64,000 nucleotides of DNA from Burkholderiales bacterium (GCA_015075225.1 JABTUQ010000001.1:62001-126000); one strand, 5' to 3'; shown: positions 29,489 through 39,358, counted from the first letter of the stretch. Notes: generated by a model from the letters alone, not told the origin. Made by a program: numbers and translations.

Positions 29489-29976
29489 TGATTATCCTTA
29501 TGAAAATTTTTCTGATTTTCTTTTAGAAAATCGATAGTTCCTTGTTTATCTGATTCATCATTCATACCTTGATCTGTGCCAAGGAACGGTTGAAATGTAT
29601 CGATGGAAGCAGGAGGAGTGTTTGCAGCAGGCTCGGTGAACGCTGGAGGGAGTGGAAAATCGCCTTGAATGTGCGTTAGCCGGTCATCCTTAAAAAAAAC
29701 AGCCAGTCTTTTTTCCTCAGCTACACGGCCACTAGGTGCAATATGATAAATGTAATCCCATCGATCACTGTGAAAAGCATCCATGATCAGGGGTGTGCCC
29801 AATGTGAATCTAACTTGCGAGCGCGTCATGCCAGGCTTCAGTCTGGCTACCATTTCATCAGTTACGACATTACCCTGCCGGATATCAATTTTGTAGGGTA
29901 GCGAAGGCAGGTAAGTGCAATATGTCAGGGGAAAGAACAATAATAAGAATAAAAATCGCGAGAGAAATGCATGCAT
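29485..29976 (-). CDS. bamE: Outer-membrane assembly lipoprotein BamE
   Basis: BamE (SmpA/OmlA) is a lipoprotein of the BAM complex that folds outer-membrane beta-barrels. A signal peptide ends in a lipobox-like LTYC with the lipidated Cys at residue 20. [18 protein letters not shown] and RWDYIYH are the family motifs. It is longer than E. coli BamE because of a 60-residue Pro/Asp-rich tail. It is divergent from fur, a common neighbourhood in proteobacteria. Confidence 0.94.
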   Translation of the reverse strand: MHAFLSRFLFLLLFFPLTYCTYLPSLPYKIDIRQGNVVTDEMVARLKPGMTRSQVRFTLGTPLIMDAFHSDRWDYIYHIAPSGRVAEEKRLAVFFKDDRLTHIQGDFPLPPAFTEPAANTPPASIDTFQPFLGTDQGMNDESDKQGTIDFLKENQKNFHKDNQ

Positions 29977-30185
29977 ACCAAGTCAATATTTTTCAATCTA
30001 TCCGGGATAGGATACTATGGGCAGTTAGCCCCTGATTAGAGCGAGTATAAACAGGGAATTGATTTTAATACGTATTGCTGTGGCAAATCACGTGTTTTTA
30101 TTGCAGTGGCGGGAAGTATTGCACTGCAGCCTGATCCCGGTGAATTGTCTCACAGATGCAGCAAATATTTCTGGATAGATAACCT

Positions 30186-30626
30186 ATGAGCAAATCGGAA
30201 AATTTGAAAAATATTGATCTTAAAACGATGGGGTTAAAAACCACTCTCCCGCGTTTAAAAATACTCAATTTATTTGAGAATAGTCCTGTTCGGCATCTTT
30301 CGGCAGAAGATGTATACAAAGAATTACTGGGAGAAGGGGAGGATATTGGTCTGGCAACGGTTTACCGTGTTCTGACCCAGTTTGAACAAGCCGGTTTGCT
30401 TGAACGACATCATTTTGAGAGTGGCAAAGCCGTATTCGAGCTGGCCAGTGATAATCACCATGACCATCTGGTGTGTCTGCAATGCGGTCGTGTGGAAGAA
30501 TTTTATGATTCCGAAATTGAAAAACGGCAGATTAAAATTGCCAAGGAACGGGGATTTGTGCTGCAGGAGCATTCATTGTCACTGTACGCAGACTGCATCA
30601 AAGAAAATTGCCCGCATCGCAAATAA
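30186..30626 (+). CDS. fur: Ferric uptake regulator Fur
   Basis: An iron-responsive repressor of 146 residues. The winged-helix part has TLPRLKIL and [16 protein letters not shown], and the metal-binding part has [11 protein letters not shown] with the first zinc cysteine pair and the closing [14 protein letters not shown] second pair. It represses iron-uptake genes when iron is sufficient. It is divergent from bamE. Confidence 0.97.
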   Translation: MSKSENLKNIDLKTMGLKTTLPRLKILNLFENSPVRHLSAEDVYKELLGEGEDIGLATVYRVLTQFEQAGLLERHHFESGKAVFELASDNHHDHLVCLQCGRVEEFYDSEIEKRQIKIAKERGFVLQEHSLSLYADCIKENCPHRK

Positions 30627-30705
30627 TCAATCATGCTGTTTAGATAACTCTTCAAGTGAGTGACAGCAGCAAAAGCACACAAACCATCTTCATCCGGCCA
30701 AAAAT

Positions 30706-31272
30706 ATGCTGCAGACCTTCAAAAACATTCGCGGGATATTGATTTATACGGTAGTTGTCCTGCTGATTTCCGTGGTGTATTACATTTACGCCTACACCGC
30801 GCAGACAATTCCCGAAGAACGCGAAACCTTTCTCACTGATATTGGCGAGGGGTTGGGTGAAATAGGAATGGGTCTGCTGATTTTCATTTACTGCCGTACT
30901 TTGCTCAAGCTGATACTGGGCCAGGGGAAACTGGCCCAGCGTTTACTGCCGGATTATATCCAGCCCATTGAATCTTCAGGATTAAATCGGTTATTGATCT
31001 GGCTGAATCGTACGCATATTTATTTTGGTATTGCTGCCATCGCCGTAATTTTGCTGCATATCGTCATGCTGGATTATTCACGCTATAGCCATATCCTTTT
31101 CTTTCCTGCCGTACTGGGTCTGGTGATCTGGCAGGGTGTGTTCGGATTATTTCTTACACTACGTTTCTCAACAACACAGCTCAGAAAATTTTCCTATCTG
31201 GTACATGCCCAGTTTGTCACCGGTATTGCTATCGGAATATTTTCCTGGTTTGGCCACATATTGATTGACTGA
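30706..31272 (+). CDS. Small membrane protein with heme-ligand-like histidine pairs
   Basis: A 188-residue protein with five predicted membrane helices (about 10-30, 50-70, 104-122, 128-150, 164-184). His104 and His118 lie 14 residues apart in one helix, and His167 and His184 in another. This resembles the bis-heme arrangement of ferric-reductase/YedZ-type membrane cytochromes, but without flavin or NAD domains. I infer a heme-b membrane subunit. It follows fur by 80 bases in the same direction. No closer family is recognised. Confidence 0.65.
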   Translation: MLQTFKNIRGILIYTVVVLLISVVYYIYAYTAQTIPEERETFLTDIGEGLGEIGMGLLIFIYCRTLLKLILGQGKLAQRLLPDYIQPIESSGLNRLLIWLNRTHIYFGIAAIAVILLHIVMLDYSRYSHILFFPAVLGLVIWQGVFGLFLTLRFSTTQLRKFSYLVHAQFVTGIAIGIFSWFGHILID

Positions 31273-31341
31273 TACCTTTCCTTTATCAGAATGACCGATA
31301 CAGGAATAAAATCCTTGTGTTGCAAGCGGTGCTGACAAGCC

Positions 31342-32787
31342 ATGCAAACAGATAACCCAACCATTTATTGGCACGATTATGAAACCTCTGGCGCAAATCC
31401 GCGTTGGGATCGGCCAGTTCAGTTTGCCGGGTTAAGAACAGACGAAGCACTCAATGAAATCAGCGATCCTCTGGTCATTTACTGCAAACCGGCGCGTGAC
31501 CGGCTGCCTCACCCGGAAGCTTGCCTGCTCACTGGTATTACACCGCAAACAGCAGAAGAACGTGGCTTGCCGGAACCGGATTTCATTGCCCGGATTCACG
31601 CCCAACTAGCACAGCCGGGTACCTGTGGAGCAGGCTATAACACGCTCCGGTTTGACGATGAAATTACCCGTTTTACGCTGTATCGCAATTTTTACGATCC
31701 CTATGCACGCGAGTGGCAATTCGGCAATTCGCGCTGGGATGTAATTGATCTTGCCCGTATGACTTTTGCATTACGCCCGGATGGTATCCATTGGCCATAT
31801 AACAGCGAAAACAAACCAAGTTTTCGCCTGGAAGATATCGCCGCAGCCAATAATCTGGTTCATGACCATGCCCATGACGCCCTCTCGGATGTACGTGCAA
31901 CCATTGCACTGGCTCGCCTGCTGCAAAAGCAACAACCGCGCCTTTATGATTGGTTGTATCGCCTGCGAGATAAGCGCGAGGCAGCTCGCCTGTTCAATTT
32001 GGCCGCGCATACCCCGGTTCTGCATACTTCGCGCATGTATCCGTCGGAATATGGCTGTACTTCGCTGGTCGTACCTCTATCATCCGAAACCGGCAATGCC
32101 AACAGTATTTTAGTCTATGACCTGCGACACGATCCCACTGAATTTTTGCAACTGGATATTGATGAACTTGCAGAGCGTCTGTTCACGCCCCGGCAGCAGT
32201 TGGGAGAAGATCAGCAACGCCTGCCTGTTAAAGCAGTTAGGCTAAACAAATGTCCGGCCTTGGCGCCACAGAAAATTCTGGATCAACAGGTAGCCGACCG
32301 GATCAAACTGGATACGGAGCAATGTCATAAAAATTGGCAGGTGCTGCTGCAGCATCCTAGTTTTATGCAGAAAATCAGGCAAGCGTATTCGAATGGCAAG
32401 GACTTCAAGGGAGGTGATGTTGATATTGCGTTATACGATGGATTTGTCAGCGATCATGACCGCAACCTGTTTCCACGAATACGCAGTGCAAAACCGGAAA
32501 AATTGGCTGATTTTGCTGATCAATTTCAAGACGAACGTTATATCGAACTGCTGTTTCGCTATCGCGCCCGCAACTTCCCATATTCCTTGTCAGCCCAAGA
32601 AAAATACCGCTGGCAAACTCACTGCCACCAGCAGCTGAATGAAGAAATTTCTGATGGCAATCTGACGTTACATGAATACCACAATAAACTCTCACAACTA
32701 CGTACCAGCTGCTCACAACAAGCTCAACTGATGATTCTCGATGAATTGGAAGCATGGGGCAGGGCACTGATAGAGGAAAATATTTGA
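31342..32787 (+). CDS. sbcB: Exodeoxyribonuclease I
   Basis: A 3'-5' single-strand DNA exonuclease used in recombination and mismatch repair. The DEDD nuclease core is visible as HDYETSG near residue 11 and HDALSDVRATIALA near residue 175. SH3-like and helical domains follow, with total length 481, as in E. coli ExoI. A free-standing gene between the small membrane protein and the exopolysaccharide cluster. Confidence 0.95.
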   Translation: MQTDNPTIYWHDYETSGANPRWDRPVQFAGLRTDEALNEISDPLVIYCKPARDRLPHPEACLLTGITPQTAEERGLPEPDFIARIHAQLAQPGTCGAGYNTLRFDDEITRFTLYRNFYDPYAREWQFGNSRWDVIDLARMTFALRPDGIHWPYNSENKPSFRLEDIAAANNLVHDHAHDALSDVRATIALARLLQKQQPRLYDWLYRLRDKREAARLFNLAAHTPVLHTSRMYPSEYGCTSLVVPLSSETGNANSILVYDLRHDPTEFLQLDIDELAERLFTPRQQLGEDQQRLPVKAVRLNKCPALAPQKILDQQVADRIKLDTEQCHKNWQVLLQHPSFMQKIRQAYSNGKDFKGGDVDIALYDGFVSDHDRNLFPRIRSAKPEKLADFADQFQDERYIELLFRYRARNFPYSLSAQEKYRWQTHCHQQLNEEISDGNLTLHEYHNKLSQLRTSCSQQAQLMILDELEAWGRALIEENI

Positions 32788-33054
32788 TGCAAAAATTCTT
32801 GTAGACGATAAATTATTATTCGCAGAGATTATTTTTATGAGAGTAAAGCTCCCCAAACCAAAATTTACTATTACGCTTCCTGTTTCAGGCAATGTTAGAT
32901 TATTGCCATGTATTTAATCCAATAAATCCAAGCTGAGTGGTAATGCTTCATAGCTTGGGTTCAATGAGGCCAGAAGATGCTATCTGGGAAGGTTTCATTG
33001 CACAATTTAACGCTGTTGCTCGATATTTCTCAGTAAACTGCTTTCAAGGTACTC

Positions 33055-34062
33055 ATGAATATTTTCCGGATTCTGCTTGGCAAGCGCGCACGTAAAATAC
33101 CTTTCTCGACATTGCTTGAGGTTCTGAAGATGCGTTTTGGCTCGCAACGTTTGCTGTTTCAGGAATATATCGACTATTGTCTGCATGAACTGGATGACCT
33201 GAACGCAGAGGAGCGCAGCAGATTATATGATCTCAACGGCAGAAACCTGCCCGGCACTATCATGTTAAACAATATCGACGAAGCTACTGATTATCTTCGC
33301 ACTTCCCGGCATTACCCGCTGTTTGCGAAGCCCAGTCACGGTGCTTATGGCTGGGGAGCACTGGGTTTACAAAATTATCTTCCGGAATCAGACAGCATTG
33401 TTTTTCTGAATGGTCAGCAGCGCAAGGTAACTGAATGGGTTGAATCACTCAATCCCGAATTTGCACGTGGCATCCTGTTTCAGGAACTGCTCAGGCCGCA
33501 TCCGGAGATTGCACGTATCTGCGGCCCTCGCGTCAGCAGCATACGGGTTACTTCCGCCCGACTTGATGGAAAAAATACTATTGTCAGCGCAGTCTGGCGC
33601 ATTCCTGCCGGATCAAACATGGTAGACAATTTTCAGCATGGTGCTTCCGGTAATCTGCTCGGAGGAGTGAACGTAGCTGACGGTCGGATTACTCGAGTAG
33701 TCGGCAGAGTCAACAACCGGATCGGGACAGTCACCACTCACCCGGATACAGGCATGCAATTTGATCAATACATATTGCCTGACTGGTCACAGCTAACAGA
33801 AATATGCAAACGGGCAGCAAATTACCTGATGGGGATGAATCTCCATCACTGGGATATTGCTTTGACCGAACGTGGCCCGGTTATCGTGGAAAACAATGAA
33901 ATTGCCGATCTTGATCTACATCAGCATGCTAACCGTAAAGGTTTCTGGTCGGAAGAAATTGAAACGGTACGCCGCCAATCATATCCACGATATTGGGAGC
34001 AATTGGGCTGGTCACAGAAAAAGTTGGCTAACCTGATGCGTAAGATTGATACTTTTTTCTGA
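33055..34062 (+). CDS. ATP-grasp protein, sugar-transfer-associated type
   Basis: A 335-residue ATP-grasp-like protein. It shows a lysine-containing strand FAKPSHGAYGWG, an EWVESLNPEF region, the arginine-rich SSIRVTSARL segment and a metal/ATP site near WDIALTERGPVIVENNE. This pattern fits the family described as sugar-transfer-associated ATP-grasp, found in capsule and exopolysaccharide gene clusters, where it may ligate an amino acid or similar group to a sugar. AAGG precedes the start. It is followed 3 bases later by a GNAT gene. The reaction is not known. Confidence 0.72.
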   Translation: MNIFRILLGKRARKIPFSTLLEVLKMRFGSQRLLFQEYIDYCLHELDDLNAEERSRLYDLNGRNLPGTIMLNNIDEATDYLRTSRHYPLFAKPSHGAYGWGALGLQNYLPESDSIVFLNGQQRKVTEWVESLNPEFARGILFQELLRPHPEIARICGPRVSSIRVTSARLDGKNTIVSAVWRIPAGSNMVDNFQHGASGNLLGGVNVADGRITRVVGRVNNRIGTVTTHPDTGMQFDQYILPDWSQLTEICKRAANYLMGMNLHHWDIALTERGPVIVENNEIADLDLHQHANRKGFWSEEIETVRRQSYPRYWEQLGWSQKKLANLMRKIDTFF

Positions 34063-34065
34063 ATA

Positions 34066-34758
34066 ATGAACAACTTGCAAGAAAGGTTATCACTCCTGAA
34101 GTACAAGGGCGGGTTCAAAGCTGCATTATTCTGGCTTGCCAAAATACTTTGCCGGGTAGAAATACATTTTTTCTATGCAATCGATTTGACCCGGCAACAA
34201 AGCTTGCCTCCTTCATCTTCCAGTAAAGAATCAGAAAAGACTTCATTCGATCTGATTTCTCTAAATACTCCCAGAGATCTGACTATATGTCCTTCCGGAA
34301 TAATCGAACAAATCAATTCACAAAGTGGCAGAGGTGTGTCGCGGCTTATCCGCGAAAATGCGGGGGTTTATGCACTCGTTCAACAGGGGCAGATGGTATC
34401 GCAGACAAATATCGATCGCAGTGATGTGATTCGGGTTGATTCACCGACTCTTCTGGATATCCACCTGAAACCCGGGGATGTTTTTCTTGGTTATTTATAT
34501 ACGCATCCAAATTACCGTGGAATGGGTGCTGCAGCCTTATTACTGAAGAAAGTACATGAAGTTACCCGCAACCATGGTCATTCGAGAATCGTGACTCATA
34601 TACGTTCGACCAATGTTGCTTCACTGAATACGTTCAAAAAATGTGGATGGTCCCGTATTGGCTGGATTATCACTAGTGTCAGAGGCCGGCTCTTGCTGAC
34701 CTGTCACCTGTCCAGGGCAGGAGTTACAATTTCAATGGTAAAGCAGACAAATCAATAA
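34066..34758 (+). CDS. GNAT-family N-acetyltransferase
   Basis: A 230-residue protein with a GNAT acyl-CoA site at about residues 150-156 (YRGMGAAAL) in the C-terminal half and a less conserved N-terminal part of about 75 residues. It starts 3 bases after the ATP-grasp gene, so the two are surely co-translated. I infer acetylation of a small molecule or of the product of the ATP-grasp enzyme. The substrate is unknown. Confidence 0.75.
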   Translation: MNNLQERLSLLKYKGGFKAALFWLAKILCRVEIHFFYAIDLTRQQSLPPSSSSKESEKTSFDLISLNTPRDLTICPSGIIEQINSQSGRGVSRLIRENAGVYALVQQGQMVSQTNIDRSDVIRVDSPTLLDIHLKPGDVFLGYLYTHPNYRGMGAAALLLKKVHEVTRNHGHSRIVTHIRSTNVASLNTFKKCGWSRIGWIITSVRGRLLLTCHLSRAGVTISMVKQTNQ

Positions 34759-34806
34759 ACCAGTATTTTGCAAAAGAAGTGTCTGCACAGTTCCATAAAA
34801 TCAATC

Positions 34807-36033
34807 TCAGGTTACCGATCGTTTGCGCAAATAACGGCGGATTTTTGATTTCAATCCCCATTTTTCAATAAAATCCCCTACCAGCTCAGAGAATTTATTG
34901 AAAATCCGTAAGATGCGGGCAAGCACTTCTAGCGGAAACTTTCTCGGAATCAGGTAAATGTTCTGCTCCACCCGGTGTTTATTGGACAGGCTTCTTTTCC
35001 TTTCATTGTCCCCATACAGAAAATCAAACCGGGTTATCCCGTGAGCAATCAGGTCGCGTATCCGGTAGATTTGCACGAGCGTACCGACAGATTTATCGCC
35101 CCACACCGGATCATAGCCGGTTTGTTCCGCATAATAGGTTCCACCATAAACATAACCAAACTGAAAAGCGACCGGCTGCTGATTGCAAATCAGAAGGTAA
35201 CTCTGGAACCAGCCATTTTCTGCGGCAATCATGGTAATACGACGCGTTTCAGTATCATCGCGAATTCCCAGACCCAGCAAATTACGTTGATAAGTCTTGT
35301 CCGATACTTGCTGCGCCAATGGCAGAAATTCTGCTACATCTTCGGGTGTATTGAATATACGATGGTCTATCGTGATTTCAGGATCCTGCTCCAAGCGGCG
35401 CAACGCACGCCGGACTTCCTTCCGGGTGCCGTGCCTAAGATTCTGAATATACTGGTCGAAATTTTCAGGTAATGCAATCAACCTTCTGTGATAGGGCTTT
35501 CCCGAGGGGACAAGCTGATATTTTTTGCGTAGATCAGCATTTTGCTGAATGAACCGGCCCAAAGGCGAACCGAGCTCCATCCCCAACACAAATAAAGTTT
35601 CGCGATTTCCGAGCAATGTCCGCAGATAACCAAAGAGTGCGGATAGAATTTCATCGGTATTGACTCCGTCTGCAAATAAAGGCCCTGCTGTAATACTGTA
35701 ACGGCGAATCCGGTATTCCCAAAGAGAAATCCCGAGCAATTCAAAACTTAAGGCTGCCGGATGTACAAAGAATGGTGCATAAGCCAATAACGTGCCATTG
35801 CTTGCCAGTAAAAAAAGAATTTTTACCGATTTATCATGGCTGCATCTGGTAAAAAGCCAGTCTGGATCATGATCCATTACTGCAGCAGGGTGATTCTGAA
35901 TGAAACCTTTAATATTCGCCAGAATTTGGACTCGTGCTGCAGCTTCTAATTGATCCAAATCCTGCCAGTTATAATGCTGTCCGGAATACAGGGAGTGCTG
36001 TGGTTGTAAGGAAGTTAGTTCTGGTTGAATCAT
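34807..36033 (-). CDS. FemAB-like / Acetyltransf_6 GNAT protein A
   Basis: A 408-residue protein of the double-GNAT FemAB/BioF2-like type. In FemAB relatives this fold adds amino acids or acyl groups to cell-wall or polysaccharide acceptors. LRHGTRKEVRRALRRLEQ (about 200-217) and the aromatic YYAEQTGYDP...GTLVQIYRIRDLI region with FDFLYGDNERKRSLSN are typical. A basic C-terminal tail follows. It is convergent with the GNAT gene and followed on its strand by a second, distantly similar paralogue. Probably inner-membrane-associated. Confidence 0.72.
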   Translation of the reverse strand: MIQPELTSLQPQHSLYSGQHYNWQDLDQLEAAARVQILANIKGFIQNHPAAVMDHDPDWLFTRCSHDKSVKILFLLASNGTLLAYAPFFVHPAALSFELLGISLWEYRIRRYSITAGPLFADGVNTDEILSALFGYLRTLLGNRETLFVLGMELGSPLGRFIQQNADLRKKYQLVPSGKPYHRRLIALPENFDQYIQNLRHGTRKEVRRALRRLEQDPEITIDHRIFNTPEDVAEFLPLAQQVSDKTYQRNLLGLGIRDDTETRRITMIAAENGWFQSYLLICNQQPVAFQFGYVYGGTYYAEQTGYDPVWGDKSVGTLVQIYRIRDLIAHGITRFDFLYGDNERKRSLSNKHRVEQNIYLIPRKFPLEVLARILRIFNKFSELVGDFIEKWGLKSKIRRYLRKRSVT

Positions 36034-36077
36034 AGAATTTTTTGAATAAATTTAGATTTCTTTCGCGATCGCTTCCG

Positions 36078-36318
36078 TTAAGGAGCCTCTGATCAAGTCC
36101 TTCACACACCGCATTGCGGGAAAAATCATAATGATCGCAAGGAGAGCGACATAGCCGGCGCATGATTTTTCCGTAACCCTTTGGAGCAATGATTTTTCAG
36201 ATGAACTGCAGCGTTGAGCTCGTTACGAAGGAGCCAACCACGCACTGTCAACTCGCCTTGCATTCCACCCGCAAAACACGGTGTGCGGCCATGCAGGATT
36301 TAATCAGAGATTCCTTAA
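36078..36318. mobile_element. MITE-like element with 19-bp terminal inverted repeats
   Basis: About 241 bp between the two FemAB-like genes. The left end is TTAAGGAGCCTCTGATCAA (36078-36096). The right end is TTAATCAGAGATTCCTTAA (36300-36318), whose reverse complement differs at three of 19 positions. The interior has no convincing coding frame and includes an imperfect inverted duplication (CGGGAAAAATCAT and ATGATTTTTCCG, about 36117-36171). The right end supplies the TAA stop codon of the downstream minus-strand gene. The inner ends resemble those of the dispersed repeat family in this window (CTCTGA core), so both may be served by the same transposase. Confidence 0.65.
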
Positions 36319-37250
36319 ACAGTACGGCGAATCCATAGCTTTATTTTTTGTTTAAGACTAAGTTTGTCTAGTAATTGAATAATTAGGTTGGTACTGCGGC
36401 CTATGCTGCGGTGTGAAGCTACAAGGGTCCGGTTTTTCATGGTGGGTTTCAGTAATAACCAGAGACTGCATGGTGTTTGATGGGTACTGAAAAAACGCTT
36501 GTGATCGGAATCACCTTCTGTGAAATCAAACGCTGTAAATTTTTCTTCAGCGAAAAGCTGTTCCATCGCCAGCCATTGCAACACAGTCCCTGGTGAAAAT
36601 TTGCTGAAATCCGGTAAATATCCGAGGTAAGCGTAATTTAATACCTTGTTTTCAACTGGGCAGTATAAATAAGAAACGGGATTTCCATTCGCAAAAAGCA
36701 GAAATGCACGAACCTCATCACGCCCGGCTGCAGCTACAGCTGCAGAAATATAATCGGGTGATCTGGGCAGGCCACAATCCAGTAATCGTTCCTGATAGCT
36801 TGCTGCAGAAACCGGCTGGGCAAGTTCAAAGAAGTGCTTGATTTCTTCCGGAGTGCGATAGCTACGAAAATCCAATCCTTGCGTTTCTTCTCCGAATTTT
36901 CTGATTTTGCGGTTGATTCCTGACCGCGATTTCCCGGAAAATTTGGCCTTGTATTGATCGAAATTCGATGTCATGTCGATATAACACCGCTGGTACGATT
37001 TGAGGCAATACTGCAGATACTGGCCTGAATCCGGAAGATTCGGCTTTCCTTCGGGTGTCGGGACATTCGCAAGCAAATAACCCTGCTGGTCACCTGTTAA
37101 AGGTGGAAACTCAGGTATATCAATATGATCGCGGATTTCTTCCAGGGTATAAACCCGGCGTTGTACGTTGATCGGAGTGCACGCAACCGTAAATTCACCA
37201 AGATGAAATTTCAGATCGTATTGGTATGGATGCCAGTAAGAAATATTCAT
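36315..37250 (-). CDS. FemAB-like / Acetyltransf_6 GNAT protein B
   Basis: A 311-residue FemAB-like protein. KFSGKSRSGINRKIRKFGEE (about 104-123) is the basic substrate helix, ending the first half. YAYLGYLPDFSKFSPGTVLQW and FDFTEGDSDHKRFFST match the second GNAT half. The start codon overlaps the end of the polysaccharide deacetylase gene by 4 bp, so the pair is coupled. Its stop codon lies in the terminal repeat of the 36078-36318 element. Acceptor unknown, probably an exopolysaccharide or its lipid-linked precursor. Confidence 0.75.
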   Translation of the reverse strand: MNISYWHPYQYDLKFHLGEFTVACTPINVQRRVYTLEEIRDHIDIPEFPPLTGDQQGYLLANVPTPEGKPNLPDSGQYLQYCLKSYQRCYIDMTSNFDQYKAKFSGKSRSGINRKIRKFGEETQGLDFRSYRTPEEIKHFFELAQPVSAASYQERLLDCGLPRSPDYISAAVAAAGRDEVRAFLLFANGNPVSYLYCPVENKVLNYAYLGYLPDFSKFSPGTVLQWLAMEQLFAEEKFTAFDFTEGDSDHKRFFSTHQTPCSLWLLLKPTMKNRTLVASHRSIGRSTNLIIQLLDKLSLKQKIKLWIRRTV

Positions 37251-38212
37251 TGATACAGGCGACGCAGGGCCTGTTCAGCATAACGCCTTGCGGTGGCAAA
37301 TTTCCCGGCAGTGGGAAGAGGTGTGTTACCAGGATCAGGAAAACCTGATAAATCTGAAAAATCAACGGTTGGCATGATGGAATGGTTTGCGGCCAGAAAG
37401 CGGCAAATATGTGTGAAACGCTGCTCGACAAAAAAATCAGGAAGATTGCGCCCAGGAATCATAAGTTCAAAACCGTGAGAGAGAAGGACAAAGGTGTGCC
37501 ATTGTTTACGTACGGCATCCTCCAGTGCTTGAGTAATTTCGTGAGCGCTGCAGGCTCCGATCTGGGCATGCCGGTTGTGGCCAAAACCATCGCGGAAGCT
37601 GCTCATGGGTATCAGGGTTAGCCCGTTTCGTGTAAAAACTTCATAAGGATTTGCCTTTACGGGAATGATGTCACCGGGCTGCGATTCTTCCATTTGGGGA
37701 TTGATGCTGCTGTCAAATTTCAGGCCATTTTCTGTTACTGCAGCGAATGTATGCTGGTTACAGGAAAAACTTCCAGCCCTGAATGCAGTTGGCGGAGTAC
37801 AGCCAGCTTCATCTAACAGCCTGATCCCGTGCTTAATGAGTGTTTTCTGCTCATCGGCATTGTACTGGGTAAGGTGCTGACGCTTTGAGGTGACATTTTC
37901 CAGCAATGCTTCCCGTGCTTCATCAGTCCATTCGGGGTGCAAATGCAGCTGAATTTCTTGCCCTGCGTCCTGAATCAATTTGACAATAATTGCCAGATAC
38001 TCAATTCCAAAGCGGGCGGCGAACAGAGGTTCAACGAAAAACACTCCCTTCAGGTGATACTTGTTCAGGGTGTCGAGAATTTTCGGCAGTGCGTACGCTC
38101 CCTTATCGGAGCGGCCGAATACATAGCGGTCAAAACTGGCCGGAAAATCTTCATCCAGAGTGTCCCAGCTGTTGCACCACACTTCGACATCAAAGGTAAA
38201 AAGGATATTCAT
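37247..38212 (-). CDS. Polysaccharide deacetylase-like protein
   Basis: A 321-residue NodB-fold protein. The metal-binding acid is in the opening LFTFDVEVW, the histidine pair is in IQLHLHPEW, and the arginine motif is in FRAGSF. Such enzymes remove N-acetyl groups from polysaccharides. It has no obvious signal peptide, so it may act on cytoplasmic precursors, as in other exopolysaccharide clusters. It is first in a coupled pair with FemAB-like B. Confidence 0.85.
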   Translation of the reverse strand: MNILFTFDVEVWCNSWDTLDEDFPASFDRYVFGRSDKGAYALPKILDTLNKYHLKGVFFVEPLFAARFGIEYLAIIVKLIQDAGQEIQLHLHPEWTDEAREALLENVTSKRQHLTQYNADEQKTLIKHGIRLLDEAGCTPPTAFRAGSFSCNQHTFAAVTENGLKFDSSINPQMEESQPGDIIPVKANPYEVFTRNGLTLIPMSSFRDGFGHNRHAQIGACSAHEITQALEDAVRKQWHTFVLLSHGFELMIPGRNLPDFFVEQRFTHICRFLAANHSIMPTVDFSDLSGFPDPGNTPLPTAGKFATARRYAEQALRRLYQ

Positions 38213-38252
38213 CAGGATATTTCCACACCATGTAATCGTTTTTTACTCTGCC

Positions 38253-39358
38253 TTATTTCAATCCCAGACTTTCCAGGGCTTTTTCATGGTTCCATTTTCC
38301 GTGAAACAGGCGACCTTTATGATCCGGCGTACGGTCACTGGTCCAGGTAATGTACTGGCCATCCGGGGTAAATACCGGCAATCCGTCGAAACCATCTTCT
38401 TCCGTTACCCGCACCGGCTCCTTTTTTCCGTCTATATCGACGATATACAGCTCGAAATTACGGTGTCCCTGGACGTTGGTCGCAAAAATGATGTACTGGT
38501 TGGAAGGATGATAAAAGGTGCCCATGACATTTTATTGAGGCGGGTGAGCTGCTTTTGATCAGATCCGTCGATATTCATGGTGAATATTTCTGCTTCCTGA
38601 CCATTTTCCGAGAAACGGCGCCAGACGATCCTTTTTCCATCCGGGCTGAAAAAAGGGCCGCCATCATAACTGTTGGTATGTGTCAGTCTTTTTACATTGG
38701 AACCATCGGCATCCATGATGTAAATGTCGATCATGGAGGAGGGATTCTGGTTGAAAAGAGCAGTTTCTTCACTCGATAGCTGCTCCAGATAGGCTCTGCG
38801 ATTGGACGCAAAAGCAATCAGCCTGCCATCGGGTGACCACGAAGCCTCCGCATCGTAGCCGCGTGTGCTGGTGAGATTCCTGATATTTTTGCCTTCAAAA
38901 TCGGTTTCATAAATATCATAGAACTCGTCGTAGTCCCAGGCATAGGAGCGACGCTGGCCGGATTTCCTTTGTTCGATTTCGGCAATCATTTTGGCTTTTG
39001 CTTCCGGGTCATCATGAGTCGAGGAAAATAGTACTTTCTCCTGGTCGGGATGTACCCAGGAACAGGTTGTCTTGCCGATACCGGGTGACACTTGCTGCAC
39101 TTTCCCGCTTGCAAGGTTTTTCAGATAGATCTGGTAAAAGGGATTCTCACCGGCGACTTCAGCCTGATAAACCAGCCATTTACCGTCGGCACGATAATAA
39201 CCTTCGCCAGCGCGGACTTCCTGATCAGAAATCTGTCTGGCGTCGGTAATGAAACCGGTTGCACCCGCCTGAGCCATGACAAGACAGCATGCAGCTGCCA
39301 GCAGATTGCGGATAAATGGCGCAGCACCTGATTGTGTAAAGTTTTTTAATTGGTTCAT
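38253..39358 (-). pseudogene. Exported TolB-like beta-propeller (PD40) protein, one frameshift
   Basis: An exported protein of six or so PD40/WD40-like repeats. Repeats show SPDGRLIAFASNR, SPDGKRIVWRRF and, in the second frame, TPDGQYITWTSDR. A signal peptide (LLAAACCLVMAQAGA) precedes the propeller. The frame breaks at about 38510-38525: adding one T to a run of four restores MSWAPFYHPSNQYIIFATN from the two frames. The restored protein is about 368 residues. It is divergent from the peptidase fusion gene at 39512, with which it may work. Start at 39358 rather than 39373 because it begins nearer the signal peptide. Confidence 0.82.

Noticed and set aside
32790..33054. 26-codon ORF and a CCAAGCT/AGCTTGG inverted repeat between exonuclease I and the ATP-grasp gene
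   Set aside because: The ORF is too short to support without homology, and the repeat has no T-run. They could be leader structures, but nothing decides it.
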